Part shown: piece by piece, positions 8,450 to 16,261 of the stretch
Layout of the letters: every line of letters begins with the position of its first letter
How positions within the stretch are numbered: the stretch's first letter is position 1
DNA from: CAYLKS01 sp964384205 [NCBI: uncultured bacterium]
GTDB taxonomy: Bacteria > JAGOEH01
Length of the DNA stretch: 23,198 nt
Direction: 5' to 3'
NCBI GenBank assembly: GCA_964384205.1
Contig: CAYLKS010000044.1
Coordinates: 1-23,198 of the forward strand
Position numbers and translations under genes: made by a program
The notes under the pieces: model-generated
Databases searched by the model: none
Told to the model about the DNA's origin: nothing
The model's input: only the letters and a program-made list of their open reading frames with translations

Positions 8450-9571
8450 ATGAGAAGTTTTATTAAAGATAATGTTAGAAAAATCGTTCTTAAATTTGGT
8501 ACAAAAATAATATTAAAAAATATTTTAAATTTCAATAAAGAAAACAATTTTTTCTCAGACTTTGCTTCTCTTATAGATAGAGGTTATCAGTTTTCAATTG
8601 TATCTTCTGGAGCTGTGGGGCTCGGAATGGAATCCTTAGGTATAAAAACAAAACCTCAATCATTACAAAAAAAACAAGCACTTGCTGCGGTGGGGCAATC
8701 CATACTTATTCAGAGGTGGAATCATTTTTTGCATTCTTATGGTATTAAAAGTGCGCAAGTCCTTCTAACTAATGATATATTTGAGGATAGAAAAAGATTT
8801 CTTCATACAAGAGACTGCCTATCAACACTTTTTAATCTTAATATTATACCTATAATTAATGAAAATGATACTGTTGCTATTGATGAATTAAAATTTGGTG
8901 ACAATGATATTCTCTCAGTTTTAACGGCTATAATCACAGAAGCAGATTTATTAATTATCTTTTCAGATATTGACGGACTATATAAAGATATTAATGACAA
9001 ATCATCTCTTATTACAACAGTACAAAATTTTAAAGATATAGAACAATATATTTCTGACAAAAATGATAATCTTTCAACAGGAGGGATGACTTCTAAAATT
9101 AATGCAGCTAAACTTGCCGTACAAAATGGAATTGGAGTTATTATAACAAATGGTAATAAAATTGAACTTAATAATATCCTCTCTGGTAAAGAGATTGGTA
9201 CATTGTTTGTTCCTCAAAAAAATACTAAAAATTTCAGGAAAAAATGGATTTTCTTTAAGAGAGAAATAAAAGGTAAACTATTTATTGATGAAGGTGCAAA
9301 AATAGCCCTTTTAAAAAATAAAAAAAGTTTACTTCCTCGAGGGGTATATAAAATTGAAGGTATATTTAACGAAGGGGATATTGTTTCTATATATGACAAT
9401 GGTAATTATTTAATAGGTAAGGGTATTGTTTATTATTCAAGTGATGAAATACAAAAAATTATGGGCAAAAATAGTAGGCAAATTCAAAATATATTAGGAT
9501 ATAAAGTTTCAGATGAGATTATTAATAGGGATAACTTAATTTTGCTTACAGAGGAGGGAAGTGATGAATAA
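8450..9571 (+). CDS. proB: Glutamate 5-kinase
   Basis: Phosphorylates glutamate to gamma-glutamyl phosphate, the first step of proline synthesis, in the cytoplasm. The 373 residues match the family's usual length. The amino-acid-kinase domain (about 8-260) shows KIVLKFGTK, the SSGAVGLG loop (52-59), INENDTVAIDELKFGDND (about 137-153) and STGGMTSKINAAKLA. A C-terminal PUA domain (about 275-365) follows, as in the bacterial enzyme regulated by proline. The usual VKVGSS near the N-terminus reads LKFGTK here, a mild variation. It is the first gene of the operon, its start codon close behind the promoter, and its end overlaps proA by 8 bases. Confidence 0.95.
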   Translation: MRSFIKDNVRKIVLKFGTKIILKNILNFNKENNFFSDFASLIDRGYQFSIVSSGAVGLGMESLGIKTKPQSLQKKQALAAVGQSILIQRWNHFLHSYGIKSAQVLLTNDIFEDRKRFLHTRDCLSTLFNLNIIPIINENDTVAIDELKFGDNDILSVLTAIITEADLLIIFSDIDGLYKDINDKSSLITTVQNFKDIEQYISDKNDNLSTGGMTSKINAAKLAVQNGIGVIITNGNKIELNNILSGKEIGTLFVPQKNTKNFRKKWIFFKREIKGKLFIDEGAKIALLKNKKSLLPRGVYKIEGIFNEGDIVSIYDNGNYLIGKGIVYYSSDEIQKIMGKNSRQIQNILGYKVSDEIINRDNLILLTEEGSDE

Positions 9572-10811
9572 TTACATTGAAGCATTAGCAAAAGATACAT
9601 ACAATGCATATAAAAAATTTTTATCCGTACTCACAAAAGAAAAAAATCAATTCCTTCAAATATTAGCTGAAAATCTTACCAAAAACTATGATTATATTTT
9701 AACAGAGAATTCAAAAGACATTCGAAATGCACAGAAAAAAGGTTTGTCAAATGCATTTATTGATAGATTAAAACTATCCGCAGAAAGGATAGAGAATATT
9801 GCAAAAGGTGTTTTAAAAATTATAGAATTAGATGACCCGGTTGGTAAATTCGAAGATTTTAAAACACATCCAGAAGGTTTTAAGCTTGGAAAAATGAGAG
9901 TGCCTATTGGTGTTATCGCAATGATTTATGAAGCACGTCCCAATGTAACTATAGATGCTACTGCTCTATCCATAAAATCCGGTAATGCTATAATATTACG
10001 TGGAGGCTCAAATTCTTATTTCTCCAATATGGCACTTGTTAAAATTATAAAAAATTCATTAAAAGAAGCGAAACTTGAACCAAATCTTGTCAATTATATT
10101 GATAAAATAGATAGAGAATATATATACCAACTTCTCAAAATGGATAAATATGTGCATCTTGCTATTCCACGAGGTGGGGAAGAACTAATAAAAAGTGTTG
10201 TCAATGAATCCAGAATTCCAGTATTAAAGCATTATAAAGGTATTTGCCACATTTATGTTAATGAATATGCAAAAATAGATGAAGCAATAAAAATATGTGT
10301 AAATGGTAAAATTAGTAGACCTGCTGTATGTAATGCAACAGAAACAATATTAGTGGATCAAAATATTGCAGATAAAATAATGCCTGATTTAATCGATACT
10401 CTATTAAAAAATAATGTAGAAGTAAGAGGTTGTTCAAGAACTCAAAAATATAATAACAATATCAAAAAGGCAACAGATATTGATTGGGCGACAGAGTACC
10501 TTGATTTAATAGTTTCAATAAAAATTGTTGATAATATCGATGATGCTATTTCTCATATAAATGAATACAGTTCAGGTCATACTGATTCTATAATAACTGA
10601 AAACCTTTCAATAGCTAATAAATTTATCGAGCAAGTAGATAGTGCTACTGTAATGGTTAATTCTTCAACACGACTTTCTGATGGAGGAGTATTCGGATTA
10701 GGTGCAGAAATTGGAATCTCAACAGATAGATTTCATGCAAGAGGTCCTATGGGTTTAGAAGAACTAACAACTTACAAATGGGTATTAATAGGAGATTATA
10801 ACACACGATAG
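9564..10811 (+). CDS. proA: Gamma-glutamyl phosphate reductase
   Basis: NADPH-dependent reduction of gamma-glutamyl phosphate to glutamate-5-semialdehyde, which cyclises to pyrroline-5-carboxylate. The protein has 415 residues in the aldehyde dehydrogenase fold. Visible hallmarks are YEARPNVTIDATAL, KSGNAIILRGGSNS, IPRGGEELI and the catalytic cysteine in RPAVCNATETIL (Cys256), followed near the end by GLGAEIGISTDRFHARGPMGLEELTTYKW. Two starts are possible, GTG at 9561 and ATG at 9564. The ATG is chosen because GAGGAGG sits at normal spacing before it. The gene overlaps the end of proB, implying coupled translation. ProC is not in the window. Confidence 0.95.
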   Translation: MNNYIEALAKDTYNAYKKFLSVLTKEKNQFLQILAENLTKNYDYILTENSKDIRNAQKKGLSNAFIDRLKLSAERIENIAKGVLKIIELDDPVGKFEDFKTHPEGFKLGKMRVPIGVIAMIYEARPNVTIDATALSIKSGNAIILRGGSNSYFSNMALVKIIKNSLKEAKLEPNLVNYIDKIDREYIYQLLKMDKYVHLAIPRGGEELIKSVVNESRIPVLKHYKGICHIYVNEYAKIDEAIKICVNGKISRPAVCNATETILVDQNIADKIMPDLIDTLLKNNVEVRGCSRTQKYNNNIKKATDIDWATEYLDLIVSIKIVDNIDDAISHINEYSSGHTDSIITENLSIANKFIEQVDSATVMVNSSTRLSDGGVFGLGAEIGISTDRFHARGPMGLEELTTYKWVLIGDYNTR

Positions 10812-10823
10812 AAAGGATATTTT

Positions 10824-11945
10824 ATGAGGGGGAAAATTTTTGCAAAAGCGGGGCTGGAGGGAGTTTATATTGTTGAATCTGAAATTTCTGACATTGATGG
10901 GATTAATGGAAAACTCCATTATAGAGGAATTCCTGTTGAAATACTTGCAGAAAAATCTAACTTTGAAGAAACTGCATTCTTAATTCTGAATGGGCATCTT
11001 CCTACAAAACAAGAATTAATAGAATTTAAAAACCAAATTTTCAAAGCTAAAAAAATCAATTCCAAAATAATATCATTCCTCAAAAATTTTAACAAAAATG
11101 ACGAGATGATGGATATTTTACGTACAACAATTTCATATATGGGATGTTGCGATAATGATGATAATGTTAGTATTAAAAAATCTATTGAGCTTGCAGGTGC
11201 TTTTGCCACAATTATTGCCTCAGGATATAGAATAAAAAATAATCTTGAACCTATAGAACCTCTTTCATCTCTATCTCATGCACAAAATTTTTATTACATG
11301 TTAAAAGGAGAAAAACCCGATGATATTACCTCCAAAATAATAGATACTGCTTTAATTCTTCATGCAGAGCAGGGGCTTAATGCATCTACTTTTACCGCAA
11401 TGGTAATATCATCATCTTTATCTGATTTATATTCTGCCATAACAGGAGCTATAGGCACTCTAAAAGGACCTTTGCACGGAGGTGCAAATATTAAAGTAAT
11501 AAAAATGTTTGAAGAAATAAAACATCCTGATAATGTAGAAGAATATCTATCCAATCTTATTAAAAATAAGCAAAAGATTATGGGTTTTGGTCATAGGGTA
11601 TATAAAACATGGGATCCAAGAGCAAAATTTTTCAAAAAACTAATTAAGGAAAATTTAAAAGACCATGATAATATTTATATTAAAATTGCTGAACGAATTG
11701 AAAAATTTATGCTTGAACACTTCTCACATAAAAAGATATATCCTAATATAGATTTTTACTCTGGTATCCTATATTCTCTCATTGGTATTCCAGAGGAATT
11801 ATTTACACCAATATTTGCAATGGCACGTGTAATAGGATGGGCTGCACATGTTTTAGAATATAGAAAAAATAACAGAATATTTAGGCCACTTAGCCTTTAT
11901 AAAGGAAATTTTGATGTTGTATATAAAAACATAGAAGAGAGGTAA
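10824..11945 (+). CDS. gltA: Citrate synthase (type II, short form)
   Basis: Condenses acetyl-CoA with oxaloacetate to citrate. The length of 373 residues is that of dimeric bacterial/archaeal citrate synthases. The catalytic set is present: His218 in GPLHGGAN, His257 in MGFGHRVYK and Asp310 in PNIDFYSG, with the arginines of EYRKNNRIFRPLSLY near the end. An oddity is LHAEQGLNAST (residues 179-189), where most relatives read LHADHxxNAST. The position of the oxaloacetate-binding histidine (His238 in the pig enzyme) is Gln183. A 2-methylcitrate synthase is possible, but the neighbouring aconitase-like and isocitrate dehydrogenase genes favour citrate. The ribosome binding site AGAAAGGA lies 12 bases after the proA stop. 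Confidence 0.9.
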   Translation: MRGKIFAKAGLEGVYIVESEISDIDGINGKLHYRGIPVEILAEKSNFEETAFLILNGHLPTKQELIEFKNQIFKAKKINSKIISFLKNFNKNDEMMDILRTTISYMGCCDNDDNVSIKKSIELAGAFATIIASGYRIKNNLEPIEPLSSLSHAQNFYYMLKGEKPDDITSKIIDTALILHAEQGLNASTFTAMVISSSLSDLYSAITGAIGTLKGPLHGGANIKVIKMFEEIKHPDNVEEYLSNLIKNKQKIMGFGHRVYKTWDPRAKFFKKLIKENLKDHDNIYIKIAERIEKFMLEHFSHKKIYPNIDFYSGILYSLIGIPEELFTPIFAMARVIGWAAHVLEYRKNNRIFRPLSLYKGNFDVVYKNIEER

Positions 11946-11948
11946 AAT

Positions 11949-13202
11949 ATGGGAAAAACAATATCTGAGAAAATACTATCATTACATTCTGGTAAAGATG
12001 TAAAAGCTGATGATTTTATAATCACAAATGTTGATATTGCATTAGTACAAGATGGCACAGGCCCTCTTACAATAAAAGAATTTCATAATCTAAAATTTAA
12101 TACTCTAATACCGCATCATTCCCTTCTTTTTATAGACCATGCATCTCCAAGCCCAAGAAAAGAATTATCTAATGCACATAATATTTTACGAAGCTTTGCT
12201 AATGGGGGAAATGCGAAGTTATTCGATGTTGGTGAAGGTGTCTCTCATCAAATTGTTGCTGAAAAATTTGTAAAACCTGGAAATCTTGTTGTAGGCGCTG
12301 ATTCTCATACTTGCACAGCAGGTGCAATGGGTGCTTTTGCTACAGGCATGGGCTCTACAGATATAGCTATTGCTTTTGGAACAGGTAAAGTATGGCTAAA
12401 GGTGCCACAGACTATAAAAATCAAACTTACTGGACAAATTCAAAAAGGTGTATATTCAAAGGATGTTATGCTACATATTATTGGTGATATAAAAGCAGAT
12501 GGTGCTACATACAAAGCTTTAGAATTTGATGGAGATTATATACATAATCTTTCTTTTGAACAAAGACTAACACTTACAAATATGGCAGTTGAAGCAGGTG
12601 CTAAAACTGGCATCATACCAACTGATGATATTACCAAAGAATACCTTAAAAAACATAATAGAGAAAAAGATTATATAGAAATTTATGCTGATAATGATGC
12701 AATATATGAACAAATATTAGAATATGATGTGTCTAAAATAGAACCCCAGATATCCTTTCCCCATACTGTAGATAATGTAAAAAACATTAGTGAAATCAAT
12801 GAAGATATAAAAATTGACCAGGTAGTAATTGGTACATGCACAAATGGACGATTAGAAGATTTAAAAATTGCAGCAGATATAATGAAAGGCCATAAAAAAC
12901 ATAAAAATATAAGATGTTTAATTGTTCCAGCTTCAAAAGAAGTCTATAAAGAAGCAGTAAAAGAAGGGTTTATAGATATATTTATAGATTTTGGAGCAAC
13001 CATTATAAATCCAGGATGCGGCCCATGTGTTGGTGTACATGCTGGAATTTTAGCAGATGGCGAAAAAGTTCTTTCTACTCAAAATAGAAATTTCAAAGGC
13101 AGAATGGGAAATCCATTAGCAGAAATATATTTATCGTCACCAGCTACTGCTGCTGCAACTGCAATAACAGGAAAAATTACAGACCCGCGAAATTTTATTT
13201 AA
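11949..13202 (+). CDS. LeuC-like hydro-lyase large subunit, probable two-subunit aconitase
   Basis: Iron-sulfur subunit of a dehydratase/isomerase of the 3-isopropylmalate dehydratase, homoaconitase and aconitase superfamily. The 417 residues fit the short archaeal-type LeuC/HacA group. The three [4Fe-4S] ligands are visible: Cys297 in GTCTNGRLEDL and Cys357/Cys360 in NPGCGPCVG. Other family motifs are FIDHASPSPR, GVSHQIVAE and VVGADSHTCTAGAMGAFATGMGSTD. The gene lies between citrate synthase and the small subunit plus isocitrate dehydrogenase, so the best inferred reaction is citrate to isocitrate rather than leucine synthesis. No leuA or leuB is present. It starts 3 bases after the citrate synthase stop, with AGAGG upstream. 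Confidence 0.85.
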   Translation: MGKTISEKILSLHSGKDVKADDFIITNVDIALVQDGTGPLTIKEFHNLKFNTLIPHHSLLFIDHASPSPRKELSNAHNILRSFANGGNAKLFDVGEGVSHQIVAEKFVKPGNLVVGADSHTCTAGAMGAFATGMGSTDIAIAFGTGKVWLKVPQTIKIKLTGQIQKGVYSKDVMLHIIGDIKADGATYKALEFDGDYIHNLSFEQRLTLTNMAVEAGAKTGIIPTDDITKEYLKKHNREKDYIEIYADNDAIYEQILEYDVSKIEPQISFPHTVDNVKNISEINEDIKIDQVVIGTCTNGRLEDLKIAADIMKGHKKHKNIRCLIVPASKEVYKEAVKEGFIDIFIDFGATIINPGCGPCVGVHAGILADGEKVLSTQNRNFKGRMGNPLAEIYLSSPATAAATAITGKITDPRNFI

Positions 13203-13217
13203 ATTAGGAGTATAATT

Positions 13218-13727
13218 ATGATTATAAAAGGTAAAGTATGGAAATTTGAAGATAATATTTCAACTGACCTTATTGCACCTGGAAGGTATTTTCATCTTAG
13301 AACTAATCTTCCAGAACTTGCAAAACATGTATTAGAAGATGCAAGAGAAGATTTCTCCCAGAATGTACAAAAAGGTGATATAATTGTTGCAGGCATTAAC
13401 TTCGGACTTGGTTCATCAAGAGAACATGCACCGCGTATCATTAAATTGGCCGGAGTATCTTGCATTATAGCAAAGTCTTTTGCCCGTATATTCTATAGAA
13501 ATGCTATAAACATAGGACTTCCTGTTATAACATTAAAAGAAGCAGATAAAATTAATGAAAATGATGTATTGTCTATAGATTTATCTAACGGCATAATAAA
13601 CAATATAACAAAAAATGAAGAATATAAATTTAAAGAAATTCCAGAATTTATTCTAAATATATTAAATTCGGGAGGAATCGAAAATATTATAAAAGAGAGA
13701 GAAAAAAATTTCTTTCTGGAGGTATAA
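13218..13727 (+). CDS. LeuD-like hydro-lyase small subunit
   Basis: Swivel-domain partner (169 residues) of the preceding large subunit; together they would form the active dehydratase. It carries NISTDLIAPGRYFHLRT near the N-terminus and the family signature FGLGSSREHAPR (about 64-75), which supplies active-site residues, then AKSFARIFYRNAINIGLPV. The loop that sets substrate choice in this family, often YLRT or close variants in isopropylmalate and homoaconitate enzymes, appears as the longer RYFHLRTN (residues 23-30). Preceded by AGGAG. Its TAA overlaps the ATG of the next gene by one base (TAATG). Specificity for citrate is inferred from context. Confidence 0.83.
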   Translation: MIIKGKVWKFEDNISTDLIAPGRYFHLRTNLPELAKHVLEDAREDFSQNVQKGDIIVAGINFGLGSSREHAPRIIKLAGVSCIIAKSFARIFYRNAINIGLPVITLKEADKINENDVLSIDLSNGIINNITKNEEYKFKEIPEFILNILNSGGIENIIKEREKNFFLEV

Positions 13728-14872
13728 TGAAAAAAGAGATAATTATACCATTCATAGAAGGAGATGGCATTGGGCCAGAAATAACTAAATCAATGATACA
13801 GATTTTAGATAAAGCATTTGAAAATACTGATGTTAGTATAAAATGGATAGAAATTTATGCAGGCCAAAAAGCTATAGAAGTAATGGGTAACATTTTGCCT
13901 GATGAAACATTAGATATTATTAGAAAATATAAGATAGCTATAAAAGGACCTATTGCAACTCCTGTGGCTGGCGGTTATAGAAGTATAAATGTAGCATTAA
14001 GGCAGTTGCTGGATCTATATGCTTGTATCAGGCCTGTAAAATGGATTGAGGGTACTCCCGCACCTGTAAAATATCCAGAAAAGCTTGATATTGTAATTTT
14101 TAGGGAAAATACAGAAGATTTATATGCAGGCATTGAATGGGAAAATAATTCAGATGAAGTAAAGAAAATTATGGAATTTTTGAATAGAAATTTTGGTATA
14201 AAAATAAGGCAGGATTCTGGAATTGGAATAAAACCTATTTCTTATTATTCAACATCAAGAGTTGTCAGGAAAGCTATAAAATATGCTATTGAAAATGACA
14301 GAAAACGAGTTACTATTGTTCATAAAGGAAACATTATGAAATATACTGAAGGGGCTTTCAGGAATTGGGCTTATGATATAGCAAAAAATGAATTTTTCGA
14401 TTTTATAACCTTTGATAATCCTCGAAGTGATAAAATTTTTATTAATGATATTATTGCTGACAATATGTTTCAGCAACTTTTAATAAACCCTGATAAATTT
14501 GATATTATTGTTACAACAAATCTTAATGGAGATTATTTATCAGATGCAGCAGCGGCACAAATAGGGGGGCTTGGCATAGCACCTGGTGCAAATATGTCTG
14601 ATGATATTGCATTATTTGAAGCCACACACGGTATAGCTCCTGATATTGCAGGTAAAAATTTAGCAAATCCTACATCATTGCTATTGTCTGCATGTTTGAT
14701 GTTAGAGCATATTGGATTGCAAAAATATGCAGAAAAGGTCAAAAAAGCTATTTTCAGAGTATATAAAAATGGTCTTTTTACAAAAGATATTTCTCAAGAT
14801 AATTCTTATTTGACAACCGATGTGTTTACAGAAAAAATTATTGAATATTTAAGTATATATACTGAGGAGTAA
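13727..14872 (+). CDS. icd: Isocitrate dehydrogenase, probably NAD-dependent
   Basis: Oxidative decarboxylation of isocitrate to 2-oxoglutarate. 381 residues of the IDH/IPMDH beta-decarboxylating family. Motifs are EGDGIGPEI, the substrate loop GYRSINVALRQ (Ser86 equals E. coli Ser113), FRENTEDLYAGIEW, the lysine in VHKGNIMKYTEGAF, and NLNGDYLSD. The Ser-containing loop argues for isocitrate rather than isopropylmalate. The cofactor region reads GIAPDIAGKNLANP: Asp306, Ile307 and Ala313 replace Lys344, Tyr345 and Val351 of the NADP-specific E. coli enzyme, and the C-terminal Tyr/Arg pair that holds the 2'-phosphate is also missing. This predicts NAD use. It is the last gene of the operon, with the ribosome binding site CTGGAGG, and its stop lies in the loop of a strong hairpin. 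Confidence 0.9.
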   Translation: MKKEIIIPFIEGDGIGPEITKSMIQILDKAFENTDVSIKWIEIYAGQKAIEVMGNILPDETLDIIRKYKIAIKGPIATPVAGGYRSINVALRQLLDLYACIRPVKWIEGTPAPVKYPEKLDIVIFRENTEDLYAGIEWENNSDEVKKIMEFLNRNFGIKIRQDSGIGIKPISYYSTSRVVRKAIKYAIENDRKRVTIVHKGNIMKYTEGAFRNWAYDIAKNEFFDFITFDNPRSDKIFINDIIADNMFQQLLINPDKFDIIVTTNLNGDYLSDAAAAQIGGLGIAPGANMSDDIALFEATHGIAPDIAGKNLANPTSLLLSACLMLEHIGLQKYAEKVKKAIFRVYKNGLFTKDISQDNSYLTTDVFTEKIIEYLSIYTEE

Positions 14873-14895
14873 ATAAGTTCTCCTCAGTATATATA
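14854..14895. terminator. 16-bp hairpin between convergent icd and mrp-like genes
   Basis: TATATATACTGAGGAG (14854-14869) pairs perfectly with its complement at 14880-14895 around a 10-base loop that contains the icd stop codon. The minus-strand gene ends 12 bases to the right, so the hairpin probably ends transcripts from both sides. A long U-tract is absent on either side, so it may act as a 3'-end protector or an imperfect terminator. Confidence 0.7.
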
Positions 14896-14906
14896 AAAAT
14901 TATAAA

Positions 14907-16160
14907 TTAGTGGCAATTTCCTTTGCCATGATCACAATCGTTATCACTATCTTTTAATTTACCATCGATATATAATCTAATAATAGATTCAGGATCATCC
15001 TCAGAAACACCTTTTAGAACATCAACTCCATTCTGTTCTAATATTTCAATTGCTTTAGGACCAATCCCTCCAACTATCAACAAATTAACATTATTTTGTT
15101 TAACAAAATTAGGAAAAGAGCCTTCTTCATGAGGAGGCATTTTTACTATATCTTTATTAACAATAGATTTTTCAGGTAATTTGAGGTCATATATTGTAAG
15201 CTCATCGGATCTTCCAAAATGTGCATTTAATTTACCCCCAGATGTAGGCATACCAATTCTTAATACTCTTACATCTTTTGCTTCTTTGGTATTCTGTTTA
15301 TCATCTTTTTTTAGTGCATCTTGTTTAGGTTTTGCATTTGAATTTTTTTCTATGAAGTCTTCAATCTTTTTAATTACTTCAAGAAAAGATTTTGCAGTTT
15401 CTGTCTTTGAATAATAATAAATAAAAGATTTTCCTTCATCCGTAGCTTCTACTATATTAGGATCAATAGGAATCCTGCCAAGAAAGTTTACATTCATTTC
15501 TGATGCCATTTTTTCGCCGCCGCCAACTTTAAAAATATCAACACGTTCACCACAATGAGGACATACAAAACCGCTCATATTTTCAATAACGCCAATAACC
15601 GGTAAGTTTAATTTATGGCAAAAGGTAATACTTTTTCTAACATCAGCTAAAGCAACATTTTGCGGGGTTGTTACTACAATTGCACCATCGGCATCTTTTA
15701 TTAATTGAGCTATTGACAATGGTTCATCACCTGTTCCAGGAGGTGAATCCACAATTAAATAATCCAGAGCTCCCCATTTTACATCTTTGATAAATTGCTT
15801 AATTACAGAATATTTTAAAGGTCCTCTCCAAATTACTGCATCATCTTGATGTTGTAACATAAAACCTACGGATACAATTTTAAGGTTTCCTACTTCAAGT
15901 GGTAAAATTTTCCCATCCTCTTGCTGTAGATATTTCCCGTCTAAACCAAAAATTTTTGGTATAGATGGGCCATGTAAGTCAATATCAAGTAGACCAACTT
16001 TTTTGCCATCTAATGCCAGAGACATAGCTAAATTAGATGCTACAGTACTTTTCCCAACTCCACCTTTGCCTGATAATACAAGTATTTTATGTTCTATTTG
16101 TGCCAGGCTTTCCTGTAGTTCCATTTCCTCCATCATCTGATCTTGAGGGTTGATGTTCAT
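14907..16160 (-). CDS. Mrp/NBP35-type ATPase fused to a NifX/NifB-like domain
   Basis: Cytoplasmic P-loop ATPase of the Mrp/ApbC group, which carries and delivers iron-sulfur clusters. Of 417 residues, about 20-265 form the ATPase: deviant Walker A GKGGVGKST (31-39), DIDLHGPSIPK, DSPPGTGDE, and the cluster-binding CPHC pair Cys200/Cys203. A Lys/Asp-rich linker (about 270-296) leads to a dinitrogenase iron-molybdenum cofactor-type (NifX/NifB C-terminal) domain at 297-402 with MPTSGGKLNAHFGRSDE and VGGIGPKAIEILEQNGV, then a Cys/His tail CDHGKGNCH. This fusion occurs in anaerobes and implies metal or cluster trafficking. No other nif gene is present. The start has AGGAGG. It may supply clusters to the adjacent LeuCD-like enzyme, but that is conjecture. 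Confidence 0.88.
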   Translation of the reverse strand: MNINPQDQMMEEMELQESLAQIEHKILVLSGKGGVGKSTVASNLAMSLALDGKKVGLLDIDLHGPSIPKIFGLDGKYLQQEDGKILPLEVGNLKIVSVGFMLQHQDDAVIWRGPLKYSVIKQFIKDVKWGALDYLIVDSPPGTGDEPLSIAQLIKDADGAIVVTTPQNVALADVRKSITFCHKLNLPVIGVIENMSGFVCPHCGERVDIFKVGGGEKMASEMNVNFLGRIPIDPNIVEATDEGKSFIYYYSKTETAKSFLEVIKKIEDFIEKNSNAKPKQDALKKDDKQNTKEAKDVRVLRIGMPTSGGKLNAHFGRSDELTIYDLKLPEKSIVNKDIVKMPPHEEGSFPNFVKQNNVNLLIVGGIGPKAIEILEQNGVDVLKGVSEDDPESIIRLYIDGKLKDSDNDCDHGKGNCH

Positions 16161-16190
16161 TTTATTTCCTCCTTGTTAATCTTTTTTCAC

Positions 16191-16220
16191 TGTTTAAACA
16201 TTTATTTTGAACATTTGTTC
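16191..16220. promoter_or_regulatory. Two palindromes between divergent genes
   Basis: TGTTTAAACA (16191-16200) is a perfect 10-bp palindrome. Eight bases later GAACATTTGTTC (16209-16220) is a 5-bp inverted repeat with a 2-base centre. They lie 31-60 bases upstream of the mrp-like start and 75-105 bases upstream of the symporter start. They are candidate operator sites; no regulator can be named. Confidence 0.35.
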
Positions 16221-16261
16221 CTAATAAAAAAATATTTAACCAAAAAATCAATATTTTTTTC

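Noticed and set aside
9561-9563. GTG at 9561 as the proA start
   Set aside because: ATG at 9564 is immediately adjacent, is the stronger start codon and has better spacing from GAGGAGG.
11949-14872. Leucine (leuCDB) or lysine (alpha-aminoadipate) operon
   Set aside because: The dehydrogenase has the isocitrate-type Ser loop (GYRSINVALRQ) and the upstream gene is a citrate synthase, not isopropylmalate or homocitrate synthase.
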